Of a stretch of DNA of 32,253 nt, positions 6,837 through 14,633 are shown piece by piece. This stretch comes from Methanomassiliicoccales archaeon (lineage in GTDB: Archaea > Thermoplasmatota > Thermoplasmata > Methanomassiliicoccales > UBA472). The translations under genes and the position numbers were made by a program. Location of the stretch: positions 1 through 32,253 of the forward strand of contig JAVYMA010000022.1 in the NCBI GenBank assembly GCA_038740345.1, given 5' to 3'. Under the pieces are notes generated by a model, which was not told where the DNA came from, made no database searches, and was given only the letters and a program-made list of their open reading frames with translations. How positions within the stretch are numbered: position 1 is the first letter of the stretch; the number at the start of each line of letters is the position of its first letter.

Positions 6837-8255
6837 ATGAACATTGATCCTAGTACAACAAAATATTTGATTAAGGCAAAGCTGAATGCCGATGGAATCG
6901 TAGAAAAACCTGATGTTGTAGGTGCTATATTTGGACAAACAGAAGGCCTGCTCGGTGATGAGCTAGACTTGCGCGATCTTCAAAAGAGTGGACGCATTGG
7001 AAGGATTGAAGTTGATGTCCATTCGAAGCAGGGCAAATCTGAAGGGGATATACTCATCCCATCCTCTCTTGATCAGGTAGAAACTGTAATCCTTGCCTCT
7101 GCTTTAGAAACAATCGATCGGGTAGGACCTTGCAAAGCGAGGATAGTCGTAGATGGGATTGAAGATGTTCGCGTCGTAAAGAGGACCAAAATCATCGAGA
7201 GGGCGCGGGAACTCCTTACCGAACTTATAAAACAATCCAAGTCGTCAGGTATTGATCTCACTGAGAGTGTTAGGCAATCGGTGCAGGTTGAAGAGATCAT
7301 TTATTATGGAAAAGAAAGATTGCCTGCAGGACCAAATGTACCTGATTCCGACGCGATAATTGTGGTAGAGGGACGTTCAGACGTTCTAAATCTTTTAAAA
7401 TCTGGTATAAAAAATGCGATTGCTGTGGAAGGCACTAACATTCCTAAAACCATAAGCGATCTTTCCAAAGAAAGGGTAATCACCGCTTTTGTAGATGGTG
7501 ATAGAGGAGGAGAGCTGATATTGCGTGAGCTGTTTCAAGTGGCAGAAGTTGACTTCGTGGCTCGTGCACCGCGTGGACATGAAGTTGAGGAGCTAACTCA
7601 AAAACAGATAATGAAATGCCTTCGCAACAAAATCCCTGCCGAACAATTCATTGAGATGTTTGGTCTCGAGGGCGACCAATTATTCAAATCTGGAAATGGC
7701 GAAAAACGAGGCGTTAAGGATCTAGATGCTGCAGAGAAAGCTGAGCGAGCAGAAAAAGCTGAGCGCTCAGACCGTTCTGAGAAGGTCGAAAAGGTAGAAA
7801 AACCAGAGAAAGTAGAAAGGCAAGAAAAGCAGCGCGAAGAACGAGCTGAAAGAGTAGAGAGAGCGGAAAAAGCTGAGAGACAGGAAAAAGAGAGAGCGGA
7901 AAAGAATGAATTGGCAGAAGAATCAACTGAAGAGAGAAAGGGCTCAGGGAAGAAGTTAAACGCCGCTCAAGAGAAGTATAAAGGCATGATAAATGAGCTC
8001 TCCACTACATCTAAGGCTAGACTCCTGAATGCGAGTGGATTGGTCATAAAAGAGATTCCTGTTAAGGAATTAGCCAACACTCTTAAAGAAGGAGTTGAAG
8101 GTGTGAGTGCTGTAGTATTCGATGGAATAGTCACACAACGTATCTTAGATATTGCAGCGGAGCAGAAGATAGGTACCATAGTAGGTACTAAATTGGGGAA
8201 TATCACCAAACAACCAGCGAATGTCGATGTTTGGACTAAGGAAGATCTAAATTAA
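6837..8255 (+). CDS. dnaG: Archaeal DnaG-like primase
   Basis: Archaeal DnaG is a TOPRIM-domain protein with primer-synthesis activity in some species and association with the archaeal exosome, where it supports poly(A)-preferring RNA decay. The N-terminus ([33 protein letters not shown]) is typical. The TOPRIM domain spans about residues 170-250, with Glu178 (VEGRSD) and Asp220/Asp222 (DGDRGG). A highly charged linker fills about 297-366, and a conserved C-terminal domain (about 374-472) follows. Start ATG 6837 has GAGGAG 5 nt upstream. At 472 residues it is in the usual or slightly long range. It is followed after one base by an AAA ATPase gene, likely in the same transcript. Confidence 0.95.
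   Translation: MNIDPSTTKYLIKAKLNADGIVEKPDVVGAIFGQTEGLLGDELDLRDLQKSGRIGRIEVDVHSKQGKSEGDILIPSSLDQVETVILASALETIDRVGPCKARIVVDGIEDVRVVKRTKIIERARELLTELIKQSKSSGIDLTESVRQSVQVEEIIYYGKERLPAGPNVPDSDAIIVVEGRSDVLNLLKSGIKNAIAVEGTNIPKTISDLSKERVITAFVDGDRGGELILRELFQVAEVDFVARAPRGHEVEELTQKQIMKCLRNKIPAEQFIEMFGLEGDQLFKSGNGEKRGVKDLDAAEKAERAEKAERSDRSEKVEKVEKPEKVERQEKQREERAERVERAEKAERQEKERAEKNELAEESTEERKGSGKKLNAAQEKYKGMINELSTTSKARLLNASGLVIKEIPVKELANTLKEGVEGVSAVVFDGIVTQRILDIAAEQKIGTIVGTKLGNITKQPANVDVWTKEDLN
7725..7934 (+). repeat. Low-complexity charged linker encoded in dnaG
   Basis: About 70 residues (297-366) consist almost only of Glu, Lys, Arg, Ala and Val in short degenerate units such as AEKAER, SEKVEK and AERVER. 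Predicted structure would be a long single helix or coiled coil. The reading frame continues cleanly into the conserved C-terminal domain, so it is a genuine protein segment and not a frameshift artefact. Confidence 0.8.
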
Positions 8256-8256
8256 A

Positions 8257-9795
8257 TTGAGTGATATGCACCAACCTAAACTCCCTGACCTGACAAAAAT
8301 ATCCTCAACTGCAGAAGTCGAGATTCCGCAAGACCCACTTCTAAGAGTAATTGGACAGGATGAAGCGGTGGAGATAGCACGAATCGCCGCTAGACAACGG
8401 CGACATTTGTTGTTAGTCGGGCCACCTGGAACGGGTAAAAGCATGATAGCTCAAGCGCTTGCCTTACATCTCCCACCCCCTAACGAAGAAATAAGAGTGG
8501 TCCATAACCCAGAGAATCCAGAAAGACCGATGGTGGAAGTAAAGAAAGCAGATGAGGTGAAAAGGGAGAGAGAGTCACGAGAATTCGCTGGAGGAGACTT
8601 AATCGACCCTAAAAATGCACCTATAAATGTCGCTGAACGATTAGGCTATAGATGTCGAAATTGCGGAGAATATTCATCCTACAAAGAGAGATTCTGCCCT
8701 AAATGTCAAAAGCCTAAACTAGGAGAGTCCATAGGTTTCGCAGGTAATCCCTTCGGCGATTTAATGTCAACCTTGTTAGAAAGTTCCATAACAGTACAAG
8801 GAATCTCGTCGATTCCTATTGGTAGAGAAAGGGTCACTACTACTCGCAATCGCTTTGGAAAAGAGGAGGTGGTGGTTTTCGAACGTACGGGAGATATGAT
8901 CCGCGTACTTGATCAGGAGGCTTTGGAAAAAAGGAGAGAGTTAGAGAAACAGAGGCCGCGAAAAGTTATTGTGCCACTTGAGCGAAATCCTTTCGTAATG
9001 GCCACCGGAGCAAGTGAAACAGAACTTCTTGGCGACGTGCGCCATGATCCTTATGGTGGACACCCTCAACTCGGCACTCAGCCATTCGAGAGAGTCATTC
9101 CTGGTGCGATTCATGAAGCTCATCAAGGCGTTCTTTTCATTGATGAGCTTTCACACTTAGGAAATTTACAACGATATATATTGACAGCGATGCAGGAACG
9201 CCGCTTCCCTATCTCAGGACGGAATCCTCAATCTTCAGGAGCGAGCGTGAAAGTGGATTCTGTGCCATGTGATTTCGTGTTTGTGGGAGCCTGTAACATT
9301 CAAGATTTAGAGCACATCCTGGCTCCCCTTAGGTCCCGCATAAATGGTAATGGTTATGAAATACTCGTAAGAACAACTATGGAAGATACCCTGGAAAACC
9401 GATCCAAGCTTGTCCAGTTTATTGCTCAAGAGATCTCTATTGATAGAAGAATACCTCATGCATCAATTGAGGCCGTTCACTCTATAATAAAAGAGGCAGC
9501 TCGGAGGGCTAAGGATCTAGATGGACAGCAGCATTCTCTGACCCTTAGGCTACGTGAATTGGGTGGACTGATCCGTGCTGCCGGCGATCTAGCTGTTCAT
9601 GAAGGAAGTCATTTAATTGAGCCTGAACACATAGAAAGAGCGATAAAAAGAAGCAGGACGGCTGAGGAACAAATTAAAGAGCGCTATGGTTCATACACTA
9701 AAGGGCTTGGCAGCGATCTCAGTTCATCTCAGAAAGAAAGATCACCCTATTATTTTTGGAATGAAACTAGAGAAGATGATCAAATGTTTCATTGA
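8257..9795 (+). CDS. Lon-type AAA+ ATPase without protease domain, with inserted zinc ribbon
   Basis: The N-terminal VIGQDEAVEIARIAARQRRHLLLVG and Walker A GPPGTGKS (55-62) match the AAA module of archaeal LonB-like proteins. Walker B is FIDEL (294-298), sensor 1 lies in GACN (about 347), and a C-terminal helical lid carries LRLRELGGLIRAAGD. Between them is an insertion with a zinc ribbon C133-x2-C136-x10-C147-x2-C150 and a basic region. The protein ends at 512 residues, without the Ser-Lys dyad protease domain of Lon and without obvious membrane segments. The start is TTG at 8257, one base after the dnaG stop; ATG at 8266 is an alternative. Adjacency to dnaG suggests a nucleic-acid or quality-control role, but this is inference. 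Confidence 0.85.
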   Translation: MSDMHQPKLPDLTKISSTAEVEIPQDPLLRVIGQDEAVEIARIAARQRRHLLLVGPPGTGKSMIAQALALHLPPPNEEIRVVHNPENPERPMVEVKKADEVKRERESREFAGGDLIDPKNAPINVAERLGYRCRNCGEYSSYKERFCPKCQKPKLGESIGFAGNPFGDLMSTLLESSITVQGISSIPIGRERVTTTRNRFGKEEVVVFERTGDMIRVLDQEALEKRRELEKQRPRKVIVPLERNPFVMATGASETELLGDVRHDPYGGHPQLGTQPFERVIPGAIHEAHQGVLFIDELSHLGNLQRYILTAMQERRFPISGRNPQSSGASVKVDSVPCDFVFVGACNIQDLEHILAPLRSRINGNGYEILVRTTMEDTLENRSKLVQFIAQEISIDRRIPHASIEAVHSIIKEAARRAKDLDGQQHSLTLRLRELGGLIRAAGDLAVHEGSHLIEPEHIERAIKRSRTAEEQIKERYGSYTKGLGSDLSSSQKERSPYYFWNETREDDQMFH

Positions 9796-9804
9796 TTGAT
9801 GGAA

Positions 9805-10239
9805 TTAAAGATACAGCTGCATACGATAGGCATCCTCGCCATTTGAATAGTATTTCGATACGCGACCATTTATCTGGAATCCTAATTTTTTATAGAAATC
9901 GATAGCTGAAAAATTGCTAACCCTGACTTCAAGAGTGATGGTCCTAATTCCCTTGAGAGAGCATTGCTTTAAGAATTCATGAAAGAGGATAGTTCCTGCC
10001 CCTCTTCTGCGATACTTCTCATGCACCGCTAACATTAGAATGCGAGCGTCGATACGTGATAGCATTACTCCAAAAATAAAGCCAATTATCAGCCCCTCGT
10101 TTTCCATAACGATAAAGCCTTCAGGCCAATAAGAATATAGATCTAAAAACAAGGTAGGGTTATAACTCTCATTCAAAGAGGAGCAGGCTAGCTCATAAAC
10201 TTGTGGTAAATCCGCAGGCCGGAATAGCCTAAGTTGCAT
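9805..10239 (-). CDS. GNAT-family N-acetyltransferase (RimI-like)
   Basis: The 144-residue protein has the GNAT fold pattern: an N-terminal RLFRPADLPQVYEL, a central strand followed by the acetyl-CoA binding motif EKYRRRGAGTILF (R/Q-x-x-G-x-A/G), and the C-terminal NFSAIDFYKKLGFQINGRVSKYY typical of RimI-type acetyltransferases. These acetylate protein N-termini or other amines; the substrate cannot be told from sequence. It follows the phospholipase-D-like gene after 16 nt on the same strand, and its stop lies 9 nt from the convergent AAA ATPase stop. Confidence 0.85.
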   Translation of the reverse strand: MQLRLFRPADLPQVYELACSSLNESYNPTLFLDLYSYWPEGFIVMENEGLIIGFIFGVMLSRIDARILMLAVHEKYRRRGAGTILFHEFLKQCSLKGIRTITLEVRVSNFSAIDFYKKLGFQINGRVSKYYSNGEDAYRMQLYL

Positions 10240-10255
10240 CGCCAGTTGTCAAGGG

Positions 10256-12247
10256 TTAGTTCCTTTTAATCCTTTTCCGTGCAATAATTATGAAAAATAT
10301 TGCTGCTGATGCCATTATCACAGGGATTTCGAATCCCAGGTGAAAAGAGTTTGAGGACACAACCTTGATTTCAATTAAACATGTAGCACAATTGTCGTAT
10401 TTGTCCCATGCAGTAAATCTAACCGAGTGGTCTCCAACCGGTAGACGAATTGCAAGAAAGGAGCCATTGTCCTCCACACTCCCATCATCCCCTATATCCC
10501 AAGCCAATCTCGAAATTCCTCCTACATCATTAACATCAGCCTGGATTACAATCAACTCATCCTGTTTCACAGTTACATTTTGGGGTAGTAAAATTGTTGG
10601 AGCAATGCAATCATCTATCCAGTCCTTCTTAAATGCAGATGCATAATAATCTGATATTTCTCTCGATTCTATAACCAATGCAGCCTCTCTGTTGTTGTAA
10701 AAAGCTGAAGAGACCCAGTTTATACTTGATACTAGCGTCTTGTTATCGGCAATCAGTCCCTTATTGTGCAAAGTATGAAATTCATGTTGAGAACTTATGA
10801 GCTTGGCCTGGAGATCGATATTTTCCTCGACGGCCTTTGAGTTTAGTTCAGCAACAATTCTTGCATTCTCACCGCCTTTCTCATTATTATACCAATTATT
10901 GTCCAATAATATGCGTACTGTCACACCTCTCTTCGCAGCTTCCAAAACAGCGTGCATTGGTCCTTTTGAATCTGGCCAATTCATAGACGCGTAAAACATT
11001 TGTATCAATAGACGCTCTTTGGCGTTATTGATTATATCTAATAATGAAGCGAGGGCCGAGTCAGGCGCTGTGAAAGCGCATACTTTGGATGTGAAACTAG
11101 GCAAGTTTTCATATATTGGAAGTTCAGAGGAAATAGGAATATTTTCAATAGGCAAAAAGTTGTCAACGAGAACAGGATTTATATCTAATTGTTTGGAGTC
11201 AAAATCATTGTAAAATATTTCCTGAAAGAAACGCGCGATAGTTTCTGATTGTATGCAAGCTCCCCACCCTCTGTTTCCTTCAAAAGATGTAGTAGCCCAG
11301 TTCTCTGAGCCAACTAGAACTCTCTTTCCATCAGCAATGAGATATTTGCAATGAAGAAAATCGTAGCGTTTGAAGCCGTGCCATGAGGAAAGAATACGAA
11401 CATCACATCCTAATCTCAATAATGGCATAACAATTTTCATTGTATTGGGCTTCATTCCCCCAACTGGTTGCCCTTCTATTAAAATACTTACACGCACTCC
11501 TCTTTTTGTTGCTTCTGCGAGATAATAAGCTATGCTTGCATCTGTTAATTCATAGACTGCGCATTCAATACTGAATTGAGCGAATACCAATTCTCGAATG
11601 ATCCTTAGTCGCATATCATCTGGATTGAGAAAAGGTTCGACTGCAGCCATCGATTCGACTGGACTCATTAGCTTCCTACCAGGAGTGAAGTGAAACCAAT
11701 CATCCCTCGCATTTCTATCTAATAGTGGGTTTTCGAAGCGGCGAAGAGCTTTTCCCGGAGGAGGAGTTGGACATCTATCCCCAGTCCATCCTTCCAAAGA
11801 ATAAGAAGAGCTACCATACGCCAACACATCCCTTATTCTTCCCTCAGGATCTGTTAAATAAATTTCATCCCCATCATCGGCTAATCCAATTCTCCCCTTT
11901 TTGAAGACGCCTTCGGCCGTATCTATATGAATTGCAAATGGATGAATCGCTTTGGTGAATGTAATATTGGAACATACATAGACCTCATCGTCCGGTGACA
12001 GCAATAAGTCCTCTTTGATAATCCAAGTACCTTCTCCATCGGAAATCGACCAGCCAGATAATAGTACAGGTGTATCTCCAGAATTAACTAAACCTACGTA
12101 CTCATATGGGAAGCGAGGCATTACCTCGATTATTAGCATTCCTTGTTGTTGCTTGGAATCGCTCTCGACTAATGCTAATGATGAGGGTGCGTAAGGGATA
12201 ATGGGAAGGAGAATGAGAATGAAAACGCCCCAATACGCTACCCTCAT
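10256..12247 (-). CDS. Secreted, membrane-anchored phospholipase-D-like protein with lamin-tail-like domain
   Basis: A signal peptide covers about residues 1-26. A lamin-tail-like beta-sandwich follows at about 36-145 (VGLVNSGDTPVLLSGWSISD, YLTDPEGRIRDVLAYG). Two PLD repeats carry the catalytic HxK motifs: HCKYLIAD (His299, Lys301, Asp306, GSEN 313-316) and HNKGLIAD (His494, Lys496, Asp501, SSIN 507-510). A PKD-like beta domain lies at about 552-630, and a C-terminal transmembrane helix (about 637-656) ends in basic residues. The protein would sit outside the cell, tethered to the membrane. PLD-family enzymes cleave phosphodiesters in lipids or nucleic acids; the substrate is unknown. It is 57 nt downstream of tpiA and may have its own promoter. 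Confidence 0.88.
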   Translation of the reverse strand: MRVAYWGVFILILLPIIPYAPSSLALVESDSKQQQGMLIIEVMPRFPYEYVGLVNSGDTPVLLSGWSISDGEGTWIIKEDLLLSPDDEVYVCSNITFTKAIHPFAIHIDTAEGVFKKGRIGLADDGDEIYLTDPEGRIRDVLAYGSSSYSLEGWTGDRCPTPPPGKALRRFENPLLDRNARDDWFHFTPGRKLMSPVESMAAVEPFLNPDDMRLRIIRELVFAQFSIECAVYELTDASIAYYLAEATKRGVRVSILIEGQPVGGMKPNTMKIVMPLLRLGCDVRILSSWHGFKRYDFLHCKYLIADGKRVLVGSENWATTSFEGNRGWGACIQSETIARFFQEIFYNDFDSKQLDINPVLVDNFLPIENIPISSELPIYENLPSFTSKVCAFTAPDSALASLLDIINNAKERLLIQMFYASMNWPDSKGPMHAVLEAAKRGVTVRILLDNNWYNNEKGGENARIVAELNSKAVEENIDLQAKLISSQHEFHTLHNKGLIADNKTLVSSINWVSSAFYNNREAALVIESREISDYYASAFKKDWIDDCIAPTILLPQNVTVKQDELIVIQADVNDVGGISRLAWDIGDDGSVEDNGSFLAIRLPVGDHSVRFTAWDKYDNCATCLIEIKVVSSNSFHLGFEIPVIMASAAIFFIIIARKRIKRN

Positions 12248-12304
12248 GTTGTTTTGATTCAGTTTAATTGATTAAGAACTATGCATTTACAATAATCATA
12301 CAAA

Positions 12305-12982
12305 TCAAATGAGCTTTACCAGCTCCCTTAATGCCTTTTTCGGGTCCTTCGCCTTTACCACGCCTGACGATAACAATACCCCTTTAGCTCCAAGGTCCAG
12401 AGCTTTTTTGACATCTTTACCCGTTTTCACACCTGCTCCACAAAGAACGGGTATTGTCTTATCTATACTCCCTACTGCCTCTACAGAGTCTAATACAACT
12501 TCAGGACGAGCCTCAGTTACTGAAATGTCTCCTCCAATCAACTCTGGAGGTTCTATTGCCACCATGCTTGGTCTCAAGGATGCAAGATTTTGAGCGGCGA
12601 TGGGTGTGTCGGAGCAAACACATGTAATCAAACCAATAGCGGTGCAGGCTGGAATTATCTTAGCCACGACATCACTTGTCAATCTATGCTCTGAATGATT
12701 TATCAATGTTCCATAGGCTCCAGCAGACTTTACCATCTCAGCAGTGACCCAACCTGTTGCTGCCCCTGGTGCTTTTGGATCGACATGTTGAGCCATTATA
12801 GGAACCTTAATAGATGAAGCCACACGAGAAAGCTCAACCATCGGAGGGCATGCGACGATACATATGCCCGATTCTTCCATTACTTCTTTGCAAGCTTTAG
12901 CTATATTTAAGGCTGATATTCCCTCTGCTTCACGGTAAGCTTTGAAATTAACAATTATTAATGGATAGTTTATTTCAAACAA
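12305..12982 (-). CDS. tpiA: Triosephosphate isomerase
   Basis: This enzyme interconverts dihydroxyacetone phosphate and glyceraldehyde 3-phosphate. The 225 residues fit the short archaeal TIM family (bacterial enzymes are about 250). Catalytic residues are visible: Lys14 (VNFKAY), His96 (INHSEHR) and Glu144 (AIEPPELIG); the phosphate-binding loop is VLCGAGVKTG. The start must be TTG at 12982, because no ATG or GTG lies before the first core strand; GGAGG lies 3 nt upstream. It overlaps the FBP aldolase/phosphatase stop by 8 nt, so the two are probably translationally coupled. Confidence 0.95.
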   Translation of the reverse strand: MFEINYPLIIVNFKAYREAEGISALNIAKACKEVMEESGICIVACPPMVELSRVASSIKVPIMAQHVDPKAPGAATGWVTAEMVKSAGAYGTLINHSEHRLTSDVVAKIIPACTAIGLITCVCSDTPIAAQNLASLRPSMVAIEPPELIGGDISVTEARPEVVLDSVEAVGSIDKTIPVLCGAGVKTGKDVKKALDLGAKGVLLSSGVVKAKDPKKALRELVKLI

Positions 12983-14123
12983 TGTCCTCCATCCTCTTCC
13001 TTAACTTCTCCAAGACAGAAGGTCTTGTAGTGTACTCCATCTCCTCAGGTCCCAGTATTGCAGGCATAAATGGACCATGTCTCCTCATATAAACCGAAGC
13101 GCGAACTGCTTTTGCTCTTGCTTCGTTCCATTCCTCTCCAGCGAAGAAATCAACAGGAATGTGCACACCGACTGGAGAGGTTGGATCCTCCAGACCTTGT
13201 AGTCTACCATTTGTTATCTGAAAGCCTAAGCAACAAATTCTAGGCGGTCCATCGAAAAAAGTTGGGTCAGATTTGTCGACAGCGCAAGGATACCATGCGC
13301 CATAATGAGACCCACGCATCCAACCAGCTACCAACTGTGGAAACATGAACGGCTGAAGCACTTCCCCGACTGCAGGCAAACCACTCTGGCAACGCACCAA
13401 GCAAACTGGATCATCTTTTCCCACATATTTGCCAGCACAGATGTTCAATTTCTCTGTGCTCACTACACTGGCTGTTCCAATGCTAGGGTCTTTGCTTATT
13501 ACTCTTTTTATCGCATATCGAGTTGTATCTCCAAGAAGAGTTAGTATGTCGTACATCTCCTCAGGGGAACTCATTATCACTTTCTTGCAATCCATTACAT
13601 CAACTATTTCGAAATTGAAACCTTGGTGAGCCCTAGGATCTATGACTAACCCGGTTGTTGTAAAAGGATCCATGAAGATTCTAGTGAGAGGTAAAGAATA
13701 AGATGATGGCTCGGTTTTATCTGCCATGAAAAATAAAACGGGTTCGGAATTACGCTCTACGAACTCCATCTCCGCCGCACCCGGACCTGCGCCCCTAACG
13801 TTTCCAGAAAAAGCATCTTTCAAGATGTCTTGTCCAGCTGCATACAGCTTCATGGATTTAGCTAATTTCGATGCTTGGCTAAAGGCCTCCCACGCAATAC
13901 CATGAACGTCAGCATTGTTCTCGCCTTTGTTATGTGTCATATATAGGTTAATATCATCCCCCACTCTGGTGACATAGAAATCATTCAATATGCCAGACCT
14001 AACCCCATCTCGCAAGACATCCTCACATTTCGCCATCATCTTAGGATGAGGTCGCGAGTGTCCGACAACAGATCCTACATCCGCCTTAATTACAGAAACA
14101 GTTACCTTATCTGGCATATGCAT
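12975..14123 (-). CDS. fbp: Fructose-1,6-bisphosphate aldolase/phosphatase (archaeal bifunctional, type V)
   Basis: The enzyme joins triose phosphates into FBP and hydrolyses it to fructose 6-phosphate, making gluconeogenesis unidirectional. Conserved metal and phosphate sites are visible: Asp15 (KADVGS), His22, Asp56-Asp57 (VGDDINLY). The Schiff-base region is GKYVGKDD, with Tyr233 and Lys236 in the Y-x-x-K spacing known from crenarchaeal enzymes. GGSHYGAW-like and DGPPR motifs follow. Length (about 380) is normal. Two in-frame ATGs exist: 14123 and 14117. AAGGA ends directly before the first but is 7 nt from the second, so 14117 is the more likely start. It is upstream of tpiA. Confidence 0.95.
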   Translation of the reverse strand: MHMPDKVTVSVIKADVGSVVGHSRPHPKMMAKCEDVLRDGVRSGILNDFYVTRVGDDINLYMTHNKGENNADVHGIAWEAFSQASKLAKSMKLYAAGQDILKDAFSGNVRGAGPGAAEMEFVERNSEPVLFFMADKTEPSSYSLPLTRIFMDPFTTTGLVIDPRAHQGFNFEIVDVMDCKKVIMSSPEEMYDILTLLGDTTRYAIKRVISKDPSIGTASVVSTEKLNICAGKYVGKDDPVCLVRCQSGLPAVGEVLQPFMFPQLVAGWMRGSHYGAWYPCAVDKSDPTFFDGPPRICCLGFQITNGRLQGLEDPTSPVGVHIPVDFFAGEEWNEARAKAVRASVYMRRHGPFMPAILGPEEMEYTTRPSVLEKLRKRMEDIV

Positions 14124-14152
14124 TCCTTGCCTTATCGCTTGAAGAATGCCAT

Positions 14153-14168
14153 GGCTATATAAAATACT
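14153..14168 (-). promoter_or_regulatory. Promoter of the FBP aldolase/phosphatase-tpiA operon
   Basis: The minus strand reads AGTATTTTATATAGCC with a strong TATA core. Transcription is expected near 14134, giving a leader of about 15 nt that contains GGCAAGGA. Confidence 0.6.
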
Positions 14169-14208
14169 TCACCAACCTCTTTCTCGGACGTGGCAAAATT
14201 AAGATGAT

Positions 14209-14237
14209 AGGTCAGGATGACTTTTGGCATCCTACCT
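14209..14237. terminator. Hairpin between the ferredoxin and FBP genes
   Basis: AGGT-AGGATG pairs with CATCCT-ACCT (10 bp, one bulged base, 8-nt loop) on the minus strand. It lies 41 nt past the ferredoxin stop and about 45 nt upstream of the FBP TATA box. A short T run follows (TTAATTTTG). Most likely it ends ferredoxin transcription. Confidence 0.45.
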
Positions 14238-14277
14238 ATTGAAAGCAATTGGTTTTAAGGTTGAAAAATTTTATTTC

Positions 14278-14502
14278 TCAGCCTAGCGAAATCGCTGAAA
14301 CAGGGCAAGCATCAGCTGCGTTCTGTGCACATCCTTTTTTGTCATCCGGGATTTCTCCGACATAATTGCTACCTTTGCGGAAGGGTGCCTTCAACTGGGA
14401 ATTGCCTCCCTCACCTTCCTCAAAGATATCAGGGCATTCGTCATTGTAGCACAGGCCACAACCGGTACATTCATCCTGGTTGATGGAGACTTTGACGGAC
14501 AT
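14278..14502 (-). CDS. Single-cluster ferredoxin
   Basis: The 74-residue acidic protein carries C12-x2-C15-x2-C18 (ECTGCGLCYN) and a distant C66-P (DACPVSAI), the arrangement of one [4Fe-4S] cluster. Two further Cys (23 and 58) could form a disulfide, as in some archaeal single-cluster ferredoxins. It is a soluble electron carrier and a plausible partner for the 2-oxoacid:ferredoxin oxidoreductase further downstream, though that pairing is only inferred. It has its own TATA box and is separated from the FBP gene by 154 nt. Confidence 0.92.
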   Translation of the reverse strand: MSVKVSINQDECTGCGLCYNDECPDIFEEGEGGNSQLKAPFRKGSNYVGEIPDDKKGCAQNAADACPVSAISLG

Positions 14503-14524
14503 GAGGGGCGTAATTGAATAGAAT

Positions 14525-14536
14525 CATATTATAAAC
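14525..14536 (-). promoter_or_regulatory. TATA box of the ferredoxin gene
   Basis: The minus strand reads GTTTATAATATG, centred about 28 nt from the ATG at 14502, so the message has little or no leader. Confidence 0.5.
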
Positions 14537-14596
14537 TTGCCGAACATTAAGATTAGATGTCGGAACGTTTTAATCTCCTTTAAATGAAGGTATTCC

Positions 14597-14618
14597 AGCT
14601 ATTTAATTAAATACAGCT
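14597..14618 (+). promoter_or_regulatory. Palindromic TATA region of aspS
   Basis: TTTAATTAAATA (14602-14613) is about 26 nt before the ATG at 14634, so the mRNA may be leaderless. It sits inside an imperfect palindrome running from AGCT at 14597 to AGCT at 14618, which could be an operator or simply a symmetric TATA box. Confidence 0.45.
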
Positions 14619-14633
14619 AGGATAATCCGCGGC

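Noticed and set aside
7725-7934. Frameshift or assembly error in dnaG
   Set aside because: The frame continues into a conserved C-terminal domain with a normal stop, and the charged residues fit a genuine linker.
7073-8209. Minus-strand frames inside dnaG
   Set aside because: They are opposite a strongly supported gene and have no recognisable product.
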